This document shows, piece by piece, positions 24,797 through 33,670 of a stretch of 64,000 bases of DNA. Numbering within the stretch: the first letter of the stretch is position 1; the number at the start of each line of letters is the position of its first letter. Under the pieces are notes generated by a model. That model was not told the origin of the DNA, made no database searches, and was given only the letters and a program-made list of their open reading frames with translations. The stretch comes from 79-D21 sp022839995. GTDB taxonomy: Bacteria > Synergistota > Synergistia > Synergistales > 79-D21. The DNA lies in the NCBI GenBank assembly GCA_022839995.1, contig JALHIN010000004.1:48825-112824 (forward strand), in the 5' to 3' direction. Made by a program: the position numbers and the translations under genes.

Positions 24797-25837
24797 TTAC
24801 AGTCCTCCAACAGGATCGTGAACGGCCTTGGGGAAGCCCTGCGGGCGAAGGTTTTCCAAAAACTGCCGGGTGCAGTTCTCCCAGGACCAGTTCAGGGCAT
24901 CCGCTCGACAGGCACTGCGGTCGAGCCGGAGGGCGAGAAGGCAGGCTTTCCTCAGGTCTTCGTCCATGATCCCGGTAACGCCCTGGCGAAGGATGTCGCG
25001 GGGACCCGTAACTGGGAAAGCCGCCACCGGCGTCCCGCAGGCCAGGGATTCCAGCATGACGATCCCGAACGTATCGGTCCTGCTGGGGAACACGAAGACA
25101 TCGGCTTCGGCGTATGCCCTGGCGAGGTCGAGCCCTTCGAGTGCGCCGGAAAACTCCACGGAGGGCCAGGTCCTGCGAAGGGCCTCGAGATCCGGGCCCG
25201 AACCCACCACCCGTTTCGTTCCCGGCAGGTCGAGGTCGAGAAAGGCCGGAAGGTTCTTTTCCACCGCGACCCGCCCCACGTAAAGGAACACGGGCCTCGC
25301 CCGGGTAGCCTGCGGGGCATCCGCCGGGCGGAAAAGGGCTGTGTCCACCCCTCTCGACCAGCGGACCAGGTTCGCAAACCCGCGTTTTTGGAGTTCCTCG
25401 TGCAGGGAAGCGGTGGCCACCATCACCGCGGAGGAAGGAAGGTGGAACCGGCGCAGGGCCTCGTAGATCAGCTCCGAGGGAAGGCCGCAGCGGGAGCGGA
25501 TGTACTCCGGGAAGCGGGTCGTGAAAGATGTGGTGAACGGGAAATTTTCCCTGAGACACCAGGCCCTTGTGGAAATCCCGATGGGCCCCTCGGTCGCGAT
25601 ATGGATCGCATCGGGCTGGAAATCGCGCAGGAAGCGGTCGATGTCCCAAAGGTTCCAGGCAAGCCGGATTTCCCGGTAGGTCGGGCAGGGGACCGTAGCG
25701 AACCGATCCGGCGACAGCAGGAAGACCTCATGGCCCATCTTCCGCAGTCGCCGCCGTGTTTCGGAAAGAGTCCTCACCACGCCGTTGACCTGGGGAGTCC
25801 AGGCGTCCGTTGCGATGCAGATCTTCAAGCGGGGCAC
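24797..25837 (-). CDS. GT4-family glycosyltransferase
   Basis: 346 residues from a GTG. The N-terminal domain reads ATDAWTPQVNGVVRTLSETRRRL; a GT4 donor-binding domain follows with FLYVGRVAVEKNLPAFL and the EX7E motif region FGIVMLESLACGTPVAAFPV. It is most like SQD2/PimB-type enzymes that add a sugar to lipid acceptors. The first of four same-strand genes, 79 bases upstream of the GT28 enzyme, it probably acts with it in two-sugar glycolipid synthesis. Confidence 0.88.
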   Translation of the reverse strand: MPRLKICIATDAWTPQVNGVVRTLSETRRRLRKMGHEVFLLSPDRFATVPCPTYREIRLAWNLWDIDRFLRDFQPDAIHIATEGPIGISTRAWCLRENFPFTTSFTTRFPEYIRSRCGLPSELIYEALRRFHLPSSAVMVATASLHEELQKRGFANLVRWSRGVDTALFRPADAPQATRARPVFLYVGRVAVEKNLPAFLDLDLPGTKRVVGSGPDLEALRRTWPSVEFSGALEGLDLARAYAEADVFVFPSRTDTFGIVMLESLACGTPVAAFPVTGPRDILRQGVTGIMDEDLRKACLLALRLDRSACRADALNWSWENCTRQFLENLRPQGFPKAVHDPVGGL

Positions 25838-25945
25838 CCCCTATTTTCGTTTTTTTGACTTCCGGGAAGAGGATGACAGGTCGGCTGTCGGCCGAAAAGG
25901 GGGAGTAACCCAACCGTTGCAGGGAGGTAACGAACTTGTCAGGAA

Positions 25946-26053
25946 CTAGAAAGTCATCGCGGCCGCGGCCTCCCGGAGGTAGCCCGCCAGGAGAAAACTC
26001 CCGGCCAGAAGCGCGAATGCCGCCAGGCGTGCGTTCAGCTGGCCGCCGGGCAA
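25946..26053 (-). CDS. 35-residue membrane peptide at the end of the pho operon
   Basis: TTG start at 26053 preceded by GGAGGT with a 6-base spacer. It encodes MPGGQLNARLAAFALLAGSF and 15 more residues. One membrane helix (about 9-26) is followed by REAAAAMTF. It begins 23 bases after the phoR stop on the same strand. No family recognised; the good ribosome-binding site is the main evidence. The rest of 25838-26076 shows nothing else. Confidence 0.45.
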   Translation of the reverse strand: MPGGQLNARLAAFALLAGSFLLAGYLREAAAAMTF

Positions 26054-26076
26054 GGGTCGACCTCCAGGGACTCTCC

Positions 26077-27819
26077 CTACTCGGGGAGCCAGAGCAGGAA
26101 CCTGGCCCCCTCCTCGGGACTTTCCACACGGATCCAGCCCCGGTGGCTTTCGGCCACCCGTCGTGCGATGGAAAGGCCAAGCCCGTAGCCGCCCTTTTCC
26201 GAATGGTTTCGGCTCCGGTGCGCCTCGGCCCGGTGGAAACGCTCGAAGATGCGGTCGATCATGGCCGGGGGGATTCCCACCCCGTTGTCCTGGACGGTGA
26301 ACAGCCAGCCGCCGTCTTTCCGTTCCAGGATGACTCGAATCTTTCCGCCGCTTTCGTTGCCGAACCGGCGGAGCGTGTACTTGACGGCGTTGTCCACCAG
26401 GTTGCCGAGGGCCCGGCGCAGCTCTTCCGCGCGACCGTGGATCTCGGCCTTGGGGGGGAGGGAGATCTCCCACTCCAGCTCCTCCGCTTCCGGGGCCAGC
26501 CTGGCCCCTTCCACCAGGGAAGCCGCAAGGGAGGAAAGATCCACCTTTTCCGTCCGTTCGACGGGAACCCCCGATTCCAGGCGGGACAGCAGGAGAAGGT
26601 CCTCCACCAGGGCGGTCATCCGTTCCTGCTGTTCGACGATCCGCTGCAGGAAGCGGTTTTTTTCCTCCGCGGCCAGCGAATCGTCCATCAGGAGCTCCGT
26701 AGCCGCGCGGATGACGGTGAGGGGGGTCTGCAGTTCGTGGCTCGCGTCGGCCACGAAGGCGCTTTTCGCCTCTTCCATGCGGTGCCGTTCGGTCAGGTCG
26801 GAAAGGACTGCAACCGTTCCGTACGGAGTCGGTGCGGCCTGGGCGTTGATGAAGCGTTCTTCCTTTTCCCGCAGGATGAAGGAAACCTGTCCGGCTTCCC
26901 CTGAACGTGCCTTCTCGATGAGCCCGGTCAGCTCGGGGGCCTTGATGGCGCCGGGGACGGGGAGGCCCTCGATTTTCCCCGGGTCTTCCCTGAGGAAGGT
27001 CCCCAGGGCCTGGTTCGCGTAGGCGACGGTGCCGCGGCTGTCGACCACCAGGACCGCCACGGGGAGGGATTCGAGCAGCGCCCGCAGCGTCGTCTTCTCC
27101 TTCAGGGTTTCCTCCATCGAGGACTGGAGCCGCGTTGCCATCTGCTGCAGCGCCCGGGAGAGGGTCCGCACCTCCTCGGTCCCGTCCATCGGGAAGGCAG
27201 CGGGTTCTCCCCGTTCAAGGCGGATGGCGGCTTCCGTCAGGCGGGACAGGGGGCGGGTGATTCCCCGGAGGAAAACGGTCCCGATGGCGAAGGCGATTGC
27301 CGCAGCCAGTGCCAGGCCCAGCATGAGCCGGTTCCGAGCGGCCGCCACAATCGCTTCCAGGTAGGACAGGGGGTAGGCGGTTCGCACGATCAAATTCCTG
27401 CCGTCGGGGGTCCGCGCCCTCCGGGCCAGGTACATCATGTTCGTGCCGATGCTTCGGCTAAAGCGGACATCCTGCCCTTCTCCCTCTTCCAGGGCGGCCT
27501 TCACCTCCGGCCGCCTTCCGTGGTTTTCCAGGCTTTCCGCGTCCGTGAGGCTGTCCAGCAGGACCCGGCCGTTCTCGCTGATGAGGGTGATCCTCCCCCC
27601 GAGAAGGCGGTGCCATTCGTCCAGGTTGGCCGAAACGGCCTCGAGCCCCTGGGTCTGGATGGCCTCCGTCAGGGCGGCGGTCTGGATGGAAAGCTCCCGG
27701 TTGGCCTGCTGCTTCAGGCGGTCCTGGAGGACGTCCGTGACAAAGGTGAGCCCCAGGGCGAGGGCCAGGAGGATCGTGGATGCCACGAGGGCGAACATTC
27801 TACCGCGCAGGGTCTTCAT
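26077..27819 (-). CDS. phoR: Phosphate-regulon-type sensor histidine kinase PhoR
   Basis: 580 residues. Two membrane helices (about 9-30 and 163-185) flank an extracytoplasmic sensor of about 130 residues. HAMP (about 185-240), PAS (about 250-345), HisKA with the phospho-accepting His in VADASHELQTPLTV (about 362) and HATPase_c motifs follow: NLVDNAVKYT, DNGVGIPP and GYGLGLSI. Larger than E. coli PhoR because of the periplasmic domain, like Bacillus-type PhoR. It overlaps phoB by 20 bp, at the end of the pst operon. Confidence 0.92.
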   Translation of the reverse strand: MKTLRGRMFALVASTILLALALGLTFVTDVLQDRLKQQANRELSIQTAALTEAIQTQGLEAVSANLDEWHRLLGGRITLISENGRVLLDSLTDAESLENHGRRPEVKAALEEGEGQDVRFSRSIGTNMMYLARRARTPDGRNLIVRTAYPLSYLEAIVAAARNRLMLGLALAAAIAFAIGTVFLRGITRPLSRLTEAAIRLERGEPAAFPMDGTEEVRTLSRALQQMATRLQSSMEETLKEKTTLRALLESLPVAVLVVDSRGTVAYANQALGTFLREDPGKIEGLPVPGAIKAPELTGLIEKARSGEAGQVSFILREKEERFINAQAAPTPYGTVAVLSDLTERHRMEEAKSAFVADASHELQTPLTVIRAATELLMDDSLAAEEKNRFLQRIVEQQERMTALVEDLLLLSRLESGVPVERTEKVDLSSLAASLVEGARLAPEAEELEWEISLPPKAEIHGRAEELRRALGNLVDNAVKYTLRRFGNESGGKIRVILERKDGGWLFTVQDNGVGIPPAMIDRIFERFHRAEAHRSRNHSEKGGYGLGLSIARRVAESHRGWIRVESPEEGARFLLWLPE

Positions 27820-28516
27820 GGTTTTCCTCCCAGTCCAGTCGGAATCCCCTTCCGCGAACCGTGTGAAGCAATTTCGGGTTCTCGGGGTCTGCCTCGATTT
27901 TTCTCCGCAGCCGGAACACGTGCACGTCTACCGTCCGCGTATCGCCCACCACGTATCCCCAGACCTTGGCCAGGAGTTCGTCGCGGCTCACCATTCGGCC
28001 TGGGTGCCGGGCCAGGATCTCCAGGAGACGGTACTCGGTGGGGGAAAGAGCTAGGAGGTTCCCCGAAAGGAAGGCCTCCTCCCGGACGAAATCGATCTTC
28101 AGGGGGCCCACCTGGACTCCCTTCTCAAGGGCCTGCTCGGGGGCGCTCCTTCTCAGCAGGGCCTTGACTCGGGCGACAAGCTCGCCCAGGGAGAAAGGTT
28201 TCTTCATGTAGTCGTCTGCACCGATCTCCAGTCCAGCGATGACCTCCCGCTCATCCCTGCGGGCGGTAAGCATCAGGATGGGGATCCGCTTTGTCGATGC
28301 CTGGTTTTTGAGCCTGCGGCAGACCTCCCACCCGTCGAGCTTCGGCAGCATGAGGTCCAGCAGGATGAGGTCCGGCAGGGTGGTTTCCGCCTTCTCCAGG
28401 GCGGTATCGCCGTCGGAGGCGGTTTCCACCCGGTACCCCTGCCGCTTCAGGGCCTCCGAAACCAGTTCGGAGATCGCGGGTTCATCGTCGACGACCAGGA
28501 TCCTCTCGCCCGCCAA
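27800..28516 (-). CDS. phoB: Phosphate regulon response regulator PhoB (OmpR family)
   Basis: 238 residues from a TTG with a GGAGGAATAG site. The receiver domain has the acidic pair VDDEP, phospho-acceptor Asp in LILLDLMLP (about 55) and the switch Lys in MKKPF. The C-terminal winged helix contains ALSPTEYRLLEILARHPGRMVSRDELLAKVWG and TVDVHVFRLRRKIE. It should bind the GTAA-containing repeats upstream of pstS. Confidence 0.94.
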   Translation of the reverse strand: MAGERILVVDDEPAISELVSEALKRQGYRVETASDGDTALEKAETTLPDLILLDLMLPKLDGWEVCRRLKNQASTKRIPILMLTARRDEREVIAGLEIGADDYMKKPFSLGELVARVKALLRRSAPEQALEKGVQVGPLKIDFVREEAFLSGNLLALSPTEYRLLEILARHPGRMVSRDELLAKVWGYVVGDTRTVDVHVFRLRRKIEADPENPKLLHTVRGRGFRLDWEENHEDPAR

Positions 28517-28519
28517 GGC

Positions 28520-29209
28520 CTATTCCTCCCGTTTCCTTCGATATTCGCTGGCCTTCACTTGCTTCCCGGTGATCATGTAGATCGTCTTTTCCGCGAGGTT
28601 CGTCGTGTGGTCGCCGGCCCGTTCCAGCGCCCGGGACACGAGGACGAGCTGGGTGGCCTGCTCGATGACCCGGGGGTTTTCGATCATCAGGAGGAGCAGC
28701 TCGTTGAAGATCTGGCGGTCCAGGTCGTCGAGCATGTCGTCCATGGCGCAGACGCGCTTCGCCTCCTCCACGTCCCGGTTCAGGAAGGCCCGCAGGGTCC
28801 CGTCGATCATCTCCTCCACGAGCCCGGCCATGCGGGGGATGTCGATGAGGGGCTTGATGAGGGTCTTGCCGAAGAAAAACCGGGTGATCTTGGCGATGCT
28901 GACCCCGAGGTCTCCGATCCTCTCCAGGTCGATGGCCATCCGGTTGATGGCCGAGATCGTCCTGAGGTCCTGCGCCACGGGCTGGTACCGGGCGGTGTAG
29001 AGAAGGCACCCCTCCTCGATGCTGGAGGCCAGCTCGTCCAGGACGTCGTCGCCATCGAGGACTTCCCTCGAAAGCGTTTCGTCCTGCTTCTCGAGGGCCC
29101 ACACCGCCTTCCGGATGGCGTCCTGGGCCAGGTTGCCCAGCTTGAAAAGCTGCTCGCGGATTCGGTCCAGGGCCTCGTCCTGCGTTTTTCTCACGTTCAG
29201 TTCGGTCAT
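28520..29209 (-). CDS. phoU: Phosphate transport system regulator PhoU
   Basis: 229 residues, two PhoU three-helix repeats. Each carries the metal-binding pattern: DLERIGDLGVSIAKI (about 95-110) and ALERAGDHTTNLAEK (about 196-210). PhoU links PstSCAB to PhoR and dampens the Pho response when phosphate is sufficient. It sits between pstB and phoB as in many pst operons. Confidence 0.95.
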   Translation of the reverse strand: MTELNVRKTQDEALDRIREQLFKLGNLAQDAIRKAVWALEKQDETLSREVLDGDDVLDELASSIEEGCLLYTARYQPVAQDLRTISAINRMAIDLERIGDLGVSIAKITRFFFGKTLIKPLIDIPRMAGLVEEMIDGTLRAFLNRDVEEAKRVCAMDDMLDDLDRQIFNELLLLMIENPRVIEQATQLVLVSRALERAGDHTTNLAEKTIYMITGKQVKASEYRRKREE

Positions 29210-29238
29210 GGCCTTCGTCTCCCTTCTTCCAGGACCGC

Positions 29239-29997
29239 CTAGCCGAAGCGGCCGGTGATGTAGTCTTCCGTCCGCCGGTCGGCGGGGGAGGTGAAAATGT
29301 CCTGGGTCGGACCCGCCTCGACCATCTCCCCCAGGAGGAAGAAGGCGGTGAGGTCGGAGATCCGGGCCGCCTGCTGCATGTTGTGCGTCACGATGATGAC
29401 AGTGTACTTCGTTTTCAATTCCCTGACGAGTTCCTCGATCCGGGCCGTGGACATGGGGTCCAGGGCGCTGGTGGGTTCGTCCATGAGGAGAACTTCCGGC
29501 TGGACGGCGATGGCCCTGGCGATGCAGAGGCGCTGCTGCTGCCCGCCCGACAGGGAGAGTGCCGGAGTGTTCAGCTTGTCCCGGACCTCGTCCCAGAGAG
29601 CTGAGCCCTCGAGGCTCTGCTGGACGATCCTCTCCAGGGATTCCCGGTCGGTGGTCCCGTGAAGCCGCGGGCCGTAGGCCACGTTGTCGAAGATGGAGGT
29701 GGGGAAGGGGTTCGGCTTCTGGAAGACCATTCCCACCCTCCGGCGGAGCGTGATGACATCGGTCCCGGGAGCGTAGATGTCGGTCCCGTCGAGGAGCACG
29801 CGCCCTTCCACGCGGCACCTGGGGATGAAGTCGTTCATCCGGTTCAGGCACCGGAGGAAGGTGCTCTTCCCGCAGCCCGAGGGGCCGATGAAGGCTGTGA
29901 CCGAATTCCCCGGCAGATCGATCGTGACGTCCTTCAGGGCCCGGGTATTCCCGTAGTGGAGGTTCAGGTTGGAGATCTCGAATTTCATCCTGGACAC
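29239..29997 (-). CDS. pstB: Phosphate ABC transporter ATP-binding protein PstB
   Basis: 252 residues from a GTG (29997) with AAAGGAG upstream; an ATG three codons in (29988) is the alternative. Walker A GPSGCGKST, the PstB-specific FLRCLNRMND, the Q-loop VFQKPNPFPTSIFDNV, signature LSGGQQQRLCIARAI, Walker B VLLMDEPTSALDP and H-loop THNMQQA are all present. It drives phosphate import through PstC/PstA. Confidence 0.97.
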   Translation of the reverse strand: MSRMKFEISNLNLHYGNTRALKDVTIDLPGNSVTAFIGPSGCGKSTFLRCLNRMNDFIPRCRVEGRVLLDGTDIYAPGTDVITLRRRVGMVFQKPNPFPTSIFDNVAYGPRLHGTTDRESLERIVQQSLEGSALWDEVRDKLNTPALSLSGGQQQRLCIARAIAVQPEVLLMDEPTSALDPMSTARIEELVRELKTKYTVIIVTHNMQQAARISDLTAFFLLGEMVEAGPTQDIFTSPADRRTEDYITGRFG

Positions 29998-30029
29998 GTT
30001 GATGGCTCCTTTCCTCTTTTGTTCCGTGC

Positions 30030-30893
30030 CTAGCGGGAAGACCGCATGCGAAGCCGTGCCCGCCAGAGGACCCCCGCCAAGGTGATTCCAAGGACCACCA
30101 GGAGAAGCACGAGGATCGTCCCGTACTGGATCCCGCGGGTTTCCTCGATGTTCGTCCCTGCCGTAGCGAGGATCAGCACGTGGTACGGCAGGGCCATGAC
30201 CTGGCTGAACAGGCTTTTCGCGATTTCCGGCGAAAAGAAGGCGGCCCCGGTGAAGATGATCGGCGCCGTCTCCCCCGCCACGCGCCCCACGCTCAGGATG
30301 CCCCCCGTGAGGATGGCCGGGAAGGCGGCAGGAAGGACGACTTTCCGGATGGTCTGCCAGCGGGTCGCCCCCATGGCGTAGGAGGCGTCCCGGTAGTCCT
30401 GGGGAACGGCCTTGAGCGCGGCCTCGGAGGCTCCCACGATGACCGGCAGGGCCAGGCAGCCCAGGGTCAGGCCCGCCGAGAGCAGGCTCGAGCCGAACCG
30501 GAGGAAGATCACGAAGAAGCTCAGGCCGAAAAGCCCGAACACGACGCTGGGAACGCCGGCCAGGCTGCGGATGGCCAGGCGCAGCAGCGTCGTGAGCCGG
30601 TCCTCCCCGGCGTACTCGTTCAGGTATACCGCCGTGAGGACGCCGACCGGGAAGGCGAAGGCCATGGCGACCGCCACAAGCTGGACCGTGCCGACGAGCG
30701 GTGTCAGGATCCCGCCCTTGGTCATGGAATCGCGGGGAGGTTGACTCAGGAACTCCCAGGAAAGGGTTCCGGCTCCGCGGACGATCAAAAACAGGAGGAT
30801 TCCGGCCAAGATGGAGAGGACCGCAGCCATGCAGCCCCAAAGCAGGGCAGTCGCCACCCGGTCCTTCAGGATTCTTCCCCTCATTGTCTCCAC
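30030..30893 (-). CDS. pstA: Phosphate ABC transporter permease PstA
   Basis: 287 residues, six predicted helices. Typical PstA stretches are GILTPLVGTVQLVAVAMAFAFPVGVL, SLAGVPSVVFGLFGL and the coupling loop AALKAVPQDYRDASYAMGATRW. The start overlaps pstC by 13 bp. A GTG at 30893 is used; an ATG three codons in, closer to GAGGTGGAG, is possible. Confidence 0.95.
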   Translation of the reverse strand: METMRGRILKDRVATALLWGCMAAVLSILAGILLFLIVRGAGTLSWEFLSQPPRDSMTKGGILTPLVGTVQLVAVAMAFAFPVGVLTAVYLNEYAGEDRLTTLLRLAIRSLAGVPSVVFGLFGLSFFVIFLRFGSSLLSAGLTLGCLALPVIVGASEAALKAVPQDYRDASYAMGATRWQTIRKVVLPAAFPAILTGGILSVGRVAGETAPIIFTGAAFFSPEIAKSLFSQVMALPYHVLILATAGTNIEETRGIQYGTILVLLLVVLGITLAGVLWRARLRMRSSR

Positions 30894-31762
30894 CTCTTTC
30901 CCCTGGCTTCGATGCGGGCGGCGAACAGGTTGATCGCCCAGGTGAACAGGAAAAGCAGCAGGCCCGCGAAAAACAGAGCGTGGTAGTGGCCGGATCCCAC
31001 CGGCGTTTCCCCCATCTCGGCCGCGATTGTGGAGGTAAGGGGACGCACTGCGTCAAAGACAGACCTCGGGATCACGGCCGAGCCCCCAGCGGCCATGAGG
31101 ACCACCATCGTTTCTCCGACTGCCCTCATGATCCCCAGCAGGCATGCCTCCAGGATCCCGGGCAGGGCGGCGGGAAAGACGACGCGCGTGGTGGTTTCCC
31201 AGCGGGTCGCCCCCATGGCGTAGGAGGCGTCCCGCAAGTCGTCGGGCACGGCGGCGAGGCTGTCCTCGGCGATCGAGGCGACAATGGGAACGATCATGAT
31301 GCCCATCAAGACCGAGGCGTTGAACAGGTTCAGCCCCGTCATGAGGTCCAGTTTCTCCTGGAGCCAGGGGGCAAGGAGGATCATTCCGATGAAGCCGAGG
31401 ACGACCGAGGGTAAAAAACCCAGGATTTCGAGGGCGGGCTTGAAGATCTCCCGGAGCAGCCTCGGGCAGGCTTCCGAGAGGAAGATCGCCAGGCCCAGGC
31501 TCAGGGGGATCGCCAGGAGCGCGGAAAGCAGGGTAACCGAAATCGAGCCGGCAATCAGCGGGAGCATGCCGAACGCCGGGGGGTCGTACGTCGGGTACCA
31601 TTCCTTCCCGGTGAGAAGTTGCAGGAGAGTGGTTTCCCGGAGGATGGGAAAGCTTTCCCTCACCAGGAAGAACAGGATGAAGACCATGATGGTGATCCCC
31701 GTCATCGCGACGACGGAGATGACCCTGCGTGGGAAGATGTCCCCTTTCATCGCTTCTTTCAA
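30881..31762 (-). CDS. pstC: Phosphate ABC transporter permease PstC
   Basis: 293 residues from a TTG with GAGGGGATC upstream. Six helices include KEWYPTYDPPAFGMLPLIAGS, ALEILGFLPSVVLGF and the coupling loop DSLAAVPDDLRDASYAMGATRW, which matches the one in PstA. Partner of PstA in the membrane channel. The 110-base gap to pstS shows no clear hairpin. Confidence 0.95.
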   Translation of the reverse strand: MKEAMKGDIFPRRVISVVAMTGITIMVFILFFLVRESFPILRETTLLQLLTGKEWYPTYDPPAFGMLPLIAGSISVTLLSALLAIPLSLGLAIFLSEACPRLLREIFKPALEILGFLPSVVLGFIGMILLAPWLQEKLDLMTGLNLFNASVLMGIMIVPIVASIAEDSLAAVPDDLRDASYAMGATRWETTTRVVFPAALPGILEACLLGIMRAVGETMVVLMAAGGSAVIPRSVFDAVRPLTSTIAAEMGETPVGSGHYHALFFAGLLLFLFTWAINLFAARIEARGKRWRQ

Positions 31763-31872
31763 GGCCGGATCCCCTCTTTCGTGCCGAAACCGGGACCTGC
31801 AGCCCTCAAGGGATGCAAGCCCCGGCCGGTCTTTACCGTTTCGTGTTTGCAGTCGATCGGCAGGTCCAAGCT

Positions 31873-32688
31873 CTAGCGCAGGGGAACGAAGCCCTGTTTT
31901 GCGACGATCTTCTGCCCCTCGTCGCTCTGCATGAAGTTCACGAATTCAAGGGCGTCGCCGGTGGGCCAGCCGCGCGTGAAGACGAAGAGGTAGCGGGAGA
32001 CGGGGTACTTGCCGCTGCGGGCGGTCTTGGCATCGGCCTTGACGCCGTTGACGGTCAGCATCTTCACGGACTTGTCGTCGGCGTAGCCGATCCCGTCGTA
32101 GCCGATGGCGTACTTGTTCTTCGAAACGGTCTGGAGCATTGCGCCGGAGGAAGCGACGACCTGGGCCTTCGGGGTGACCTTTTCCTTCTTCAGGATCTTT
32201 TCTTCCCAGACCTCATACGTGCCGGAGCTGGTGTCCCGGCCGACCACGACGATCGGCTTGTCCTCCCCGCCGACCTGCTTCCAGTTGGTGATCTTGCCGG
32301 TATAGATCTCCTGGAGCTGCTGGGTGGTCAGGTTCGTCACCGGGTTGGAGGGGTGGACGATCGGGACGATGGCGTCGATGGCAACGGCGAAGGGTACCGG
32401 CAGAAAGCCCTTCTCGGCCGCGGTCTTGACCTCGGCGTCCTTCATGAAGCGCGAGGAGTTGGCGATGTCGCAGGTCCCGTCGATGAGGGCCTTGATGCCG
32501 TTGCCGCTGCCCCCGCCGGAGACCGAGATCTTGACGTCCTTGTTCTCGGCCATGAACGCCTCGGCAGCGGACTGGGAGATCGGAAGGACGGTGGTGGACC
32601 CGTTCACGACCAGGTTGCCCGCGAAAGCGGCATTGGCCGCAAGGATTCCCGCAAACAGCGCGACGAACAGAATTCCCAGTTTCTTCAC
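31873..32688 (-). CDS. pstS: Phosphate ABC transporter substrate-binding protein PstS
   Basis: 271 residues from a GTG with AAGGGGG upstream. The signal peptide is cleaved near AFAGNLVV. The phosphate-binding loops are visible: VNGSTTVLPISQSAAEAF, SGGGSGNGIKALIDG, SRFMKD and RDTSSGTYEVWEEK. First gene of the pst-pho operon and preceded by Pho boxes, hence the most strongly phosphate-controlled gene here. Confidence 0.96.
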   Translation of the reverse strand: MKKLGILFVALFAGILAANAAFAGNLVVNGSTTVLPISQSAAEAFMAENKDVKISVSGGGSGNGIKALIDGTCDIANSSRFMKDAEVKTAAEKGFLPVPFAVAIDAIVPIVHPSNPVTNLTTQQLQEIYTGKITNWKQVGGEDKPIVVVGRDTSSGTYEVWEEKILKKEKVTPKAQVVASSGAMLQTVSKNKYAIGYDGIGYADDKSVKMLTVNGVKADAKTARSGKYPVSRYLFVFTRGWPTGDALEFVNFMQSDEGQKIVAKQGFVPLR

Positions 32689-32726
32689 ACGTGATTCCCC
32701 CTTGGAGGATGAGTTTGGACGATCGG

Positions 32727-32783
32727 AGTATATCCGCGGGGGATAACGGGTGTTTTACGCGTCCGTTACAGGAGTGTTACGGG
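32727..32783 (-). promoter_or_regulatory. PhoB-dependent promoter of the pst operon
   Basis: On the minus strand the element GTAA occurs three times at exact 11-bp spacing (plus-strand TTAC at 32777, 32766 and 32755) in CCGTAACACTC, CTGTAACGGAC and GCGTAAAACAC. This is the phasing of PhoB half-sites. A -10 TATACT (32732-32727) follows, and the half-sites cover the place of the -35. Confidence 0.8.
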
Positions 32784-32796
32784 TCGCCGGGAACCT

Positions 32797-33630
32797 TCAC
32801 AGCCGCAGCTTGTGGAACTCCCCGCGGTCCAGGTCGGCCCAGAGAAGGCGGTGCCGTAACGGTTTGGAAACGTTCGCGAGGATCTTGATGGCCTCTGCGG
32901 CCTCGAGTGCGGCCACGAACGCCGGAGTGAAGGGCGGGTTTCCCGTTTCCGTCTCGATGCCCCTGTCGGGCAGGCTTCCGTCGGGCCCGTCCCAGGGGGT
33001 CATGTCCTCGGGAAGGAAGACCCCGACCTGCCCCCAGAACCCGGCGATTGCCCCGTGGACCATGGGAATTCCAAGTTCGCGGCAGGCATGGCGGAGGGTC
33101 TTCCGGGCGCTGTTGCTGTCCAGGGCGTCCACCGCCAGGTCGCACCCCGAGAGGATTTCCACGGCGTTGAGCGGGTCCAGGAAGGTTTCCGCGACTTTTG
33201 TCTCGACCGCCCCGTTGACGGCGGATACCCGCAGGGCTGCCGCCCGGGCCTTGGACCGGCCCAGGTTCGATTCGTCGCACAGGAGCTGCCGGTTCAGGTT
33301 GTGGTCCGAAAAGGAGTCCCCGTCCACGAGGACCAGCCGGCCCACCCCGGCCCGGGCCAAAAGCTCGACGACGAGGCCGCCCAGGCCCCCGCAGCCGACG
33401 ACGGCGGCGGTGGACCCCAGGAGGCGGGCCTGGCCTTCGAGGCCCAGGGTTCCGATGCTCCTCTCGTAGCGGCTTGGGACGATCCCGTTTTCACAGGCCC
33501 ACCGTTCGACTTCCCGGGGGGGCAGGCCGCAGGAGGCGGCCAGTTCGCGGCACAGGGGCCAGGGAACCACCCGGAACGAACCTCGCTCTTCCGCAGCGTT
33601 TTCGAGCCTGGATTTCCAATCCTCCGTCAT
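32797..33630 (-). CDS. ThiF/MoeB/HesA-family E1-like enzyme
   Basis: 277 residues from an ATG at 33630. An N-terminal helical segment (about 1-65), including RWACENGIVPSRYERSIGTL, precedes the adenylating Rossmann domain: VVGCGGLGGLVVELLARAGV, LVDGDSFSDHNLNRQLL (substrate Arg/Asp) and the crossover region. The CxxC zinc pairs of MoeB/ThiF are absent, as in HesA-type members. It should adenylate the C-terminal diglycine of a MoaD/ThiS-like protein; the only such protein in the window is the AOR-linked one at 4489. Confidence 0.85.
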   Translation of the reverse strand: MTEDWKSRLENAAEERGSFRVVPWPLCRELAASCGLPPREVERWACENGIVPSRYERSIGTLGLEGQARLLGSTAAVVGCGGLGGLVVELLARAGVGRLVLVDGDSFSDHNLNRQLLCDESNLGRSKARAAALRVSAVNGAVETKVAETFLDPLNAVEILSGCDLAVDALDSNSARKTLRHACRELGIPMVHGAIAGFWGQVGVFLPEDMTPWDGPDGSLPDRGIETETGNPPFTPAFVAALEAAEAIKILANVSKPLRHRLLWADLDRGEFHKLRL

Positions 33631-33670
33631 GGGCGGATCCCCCCGGGGTTGTTTCGTTTCATTCCTTCCA

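Noticed and set aside
28520..30091. A 523-codon frame joining phoU to sequence across pstB
   Set aside because: pstB is intact in another frame with all ATPase motifs. The phoU protein starts naturally at the ATG at 29209.
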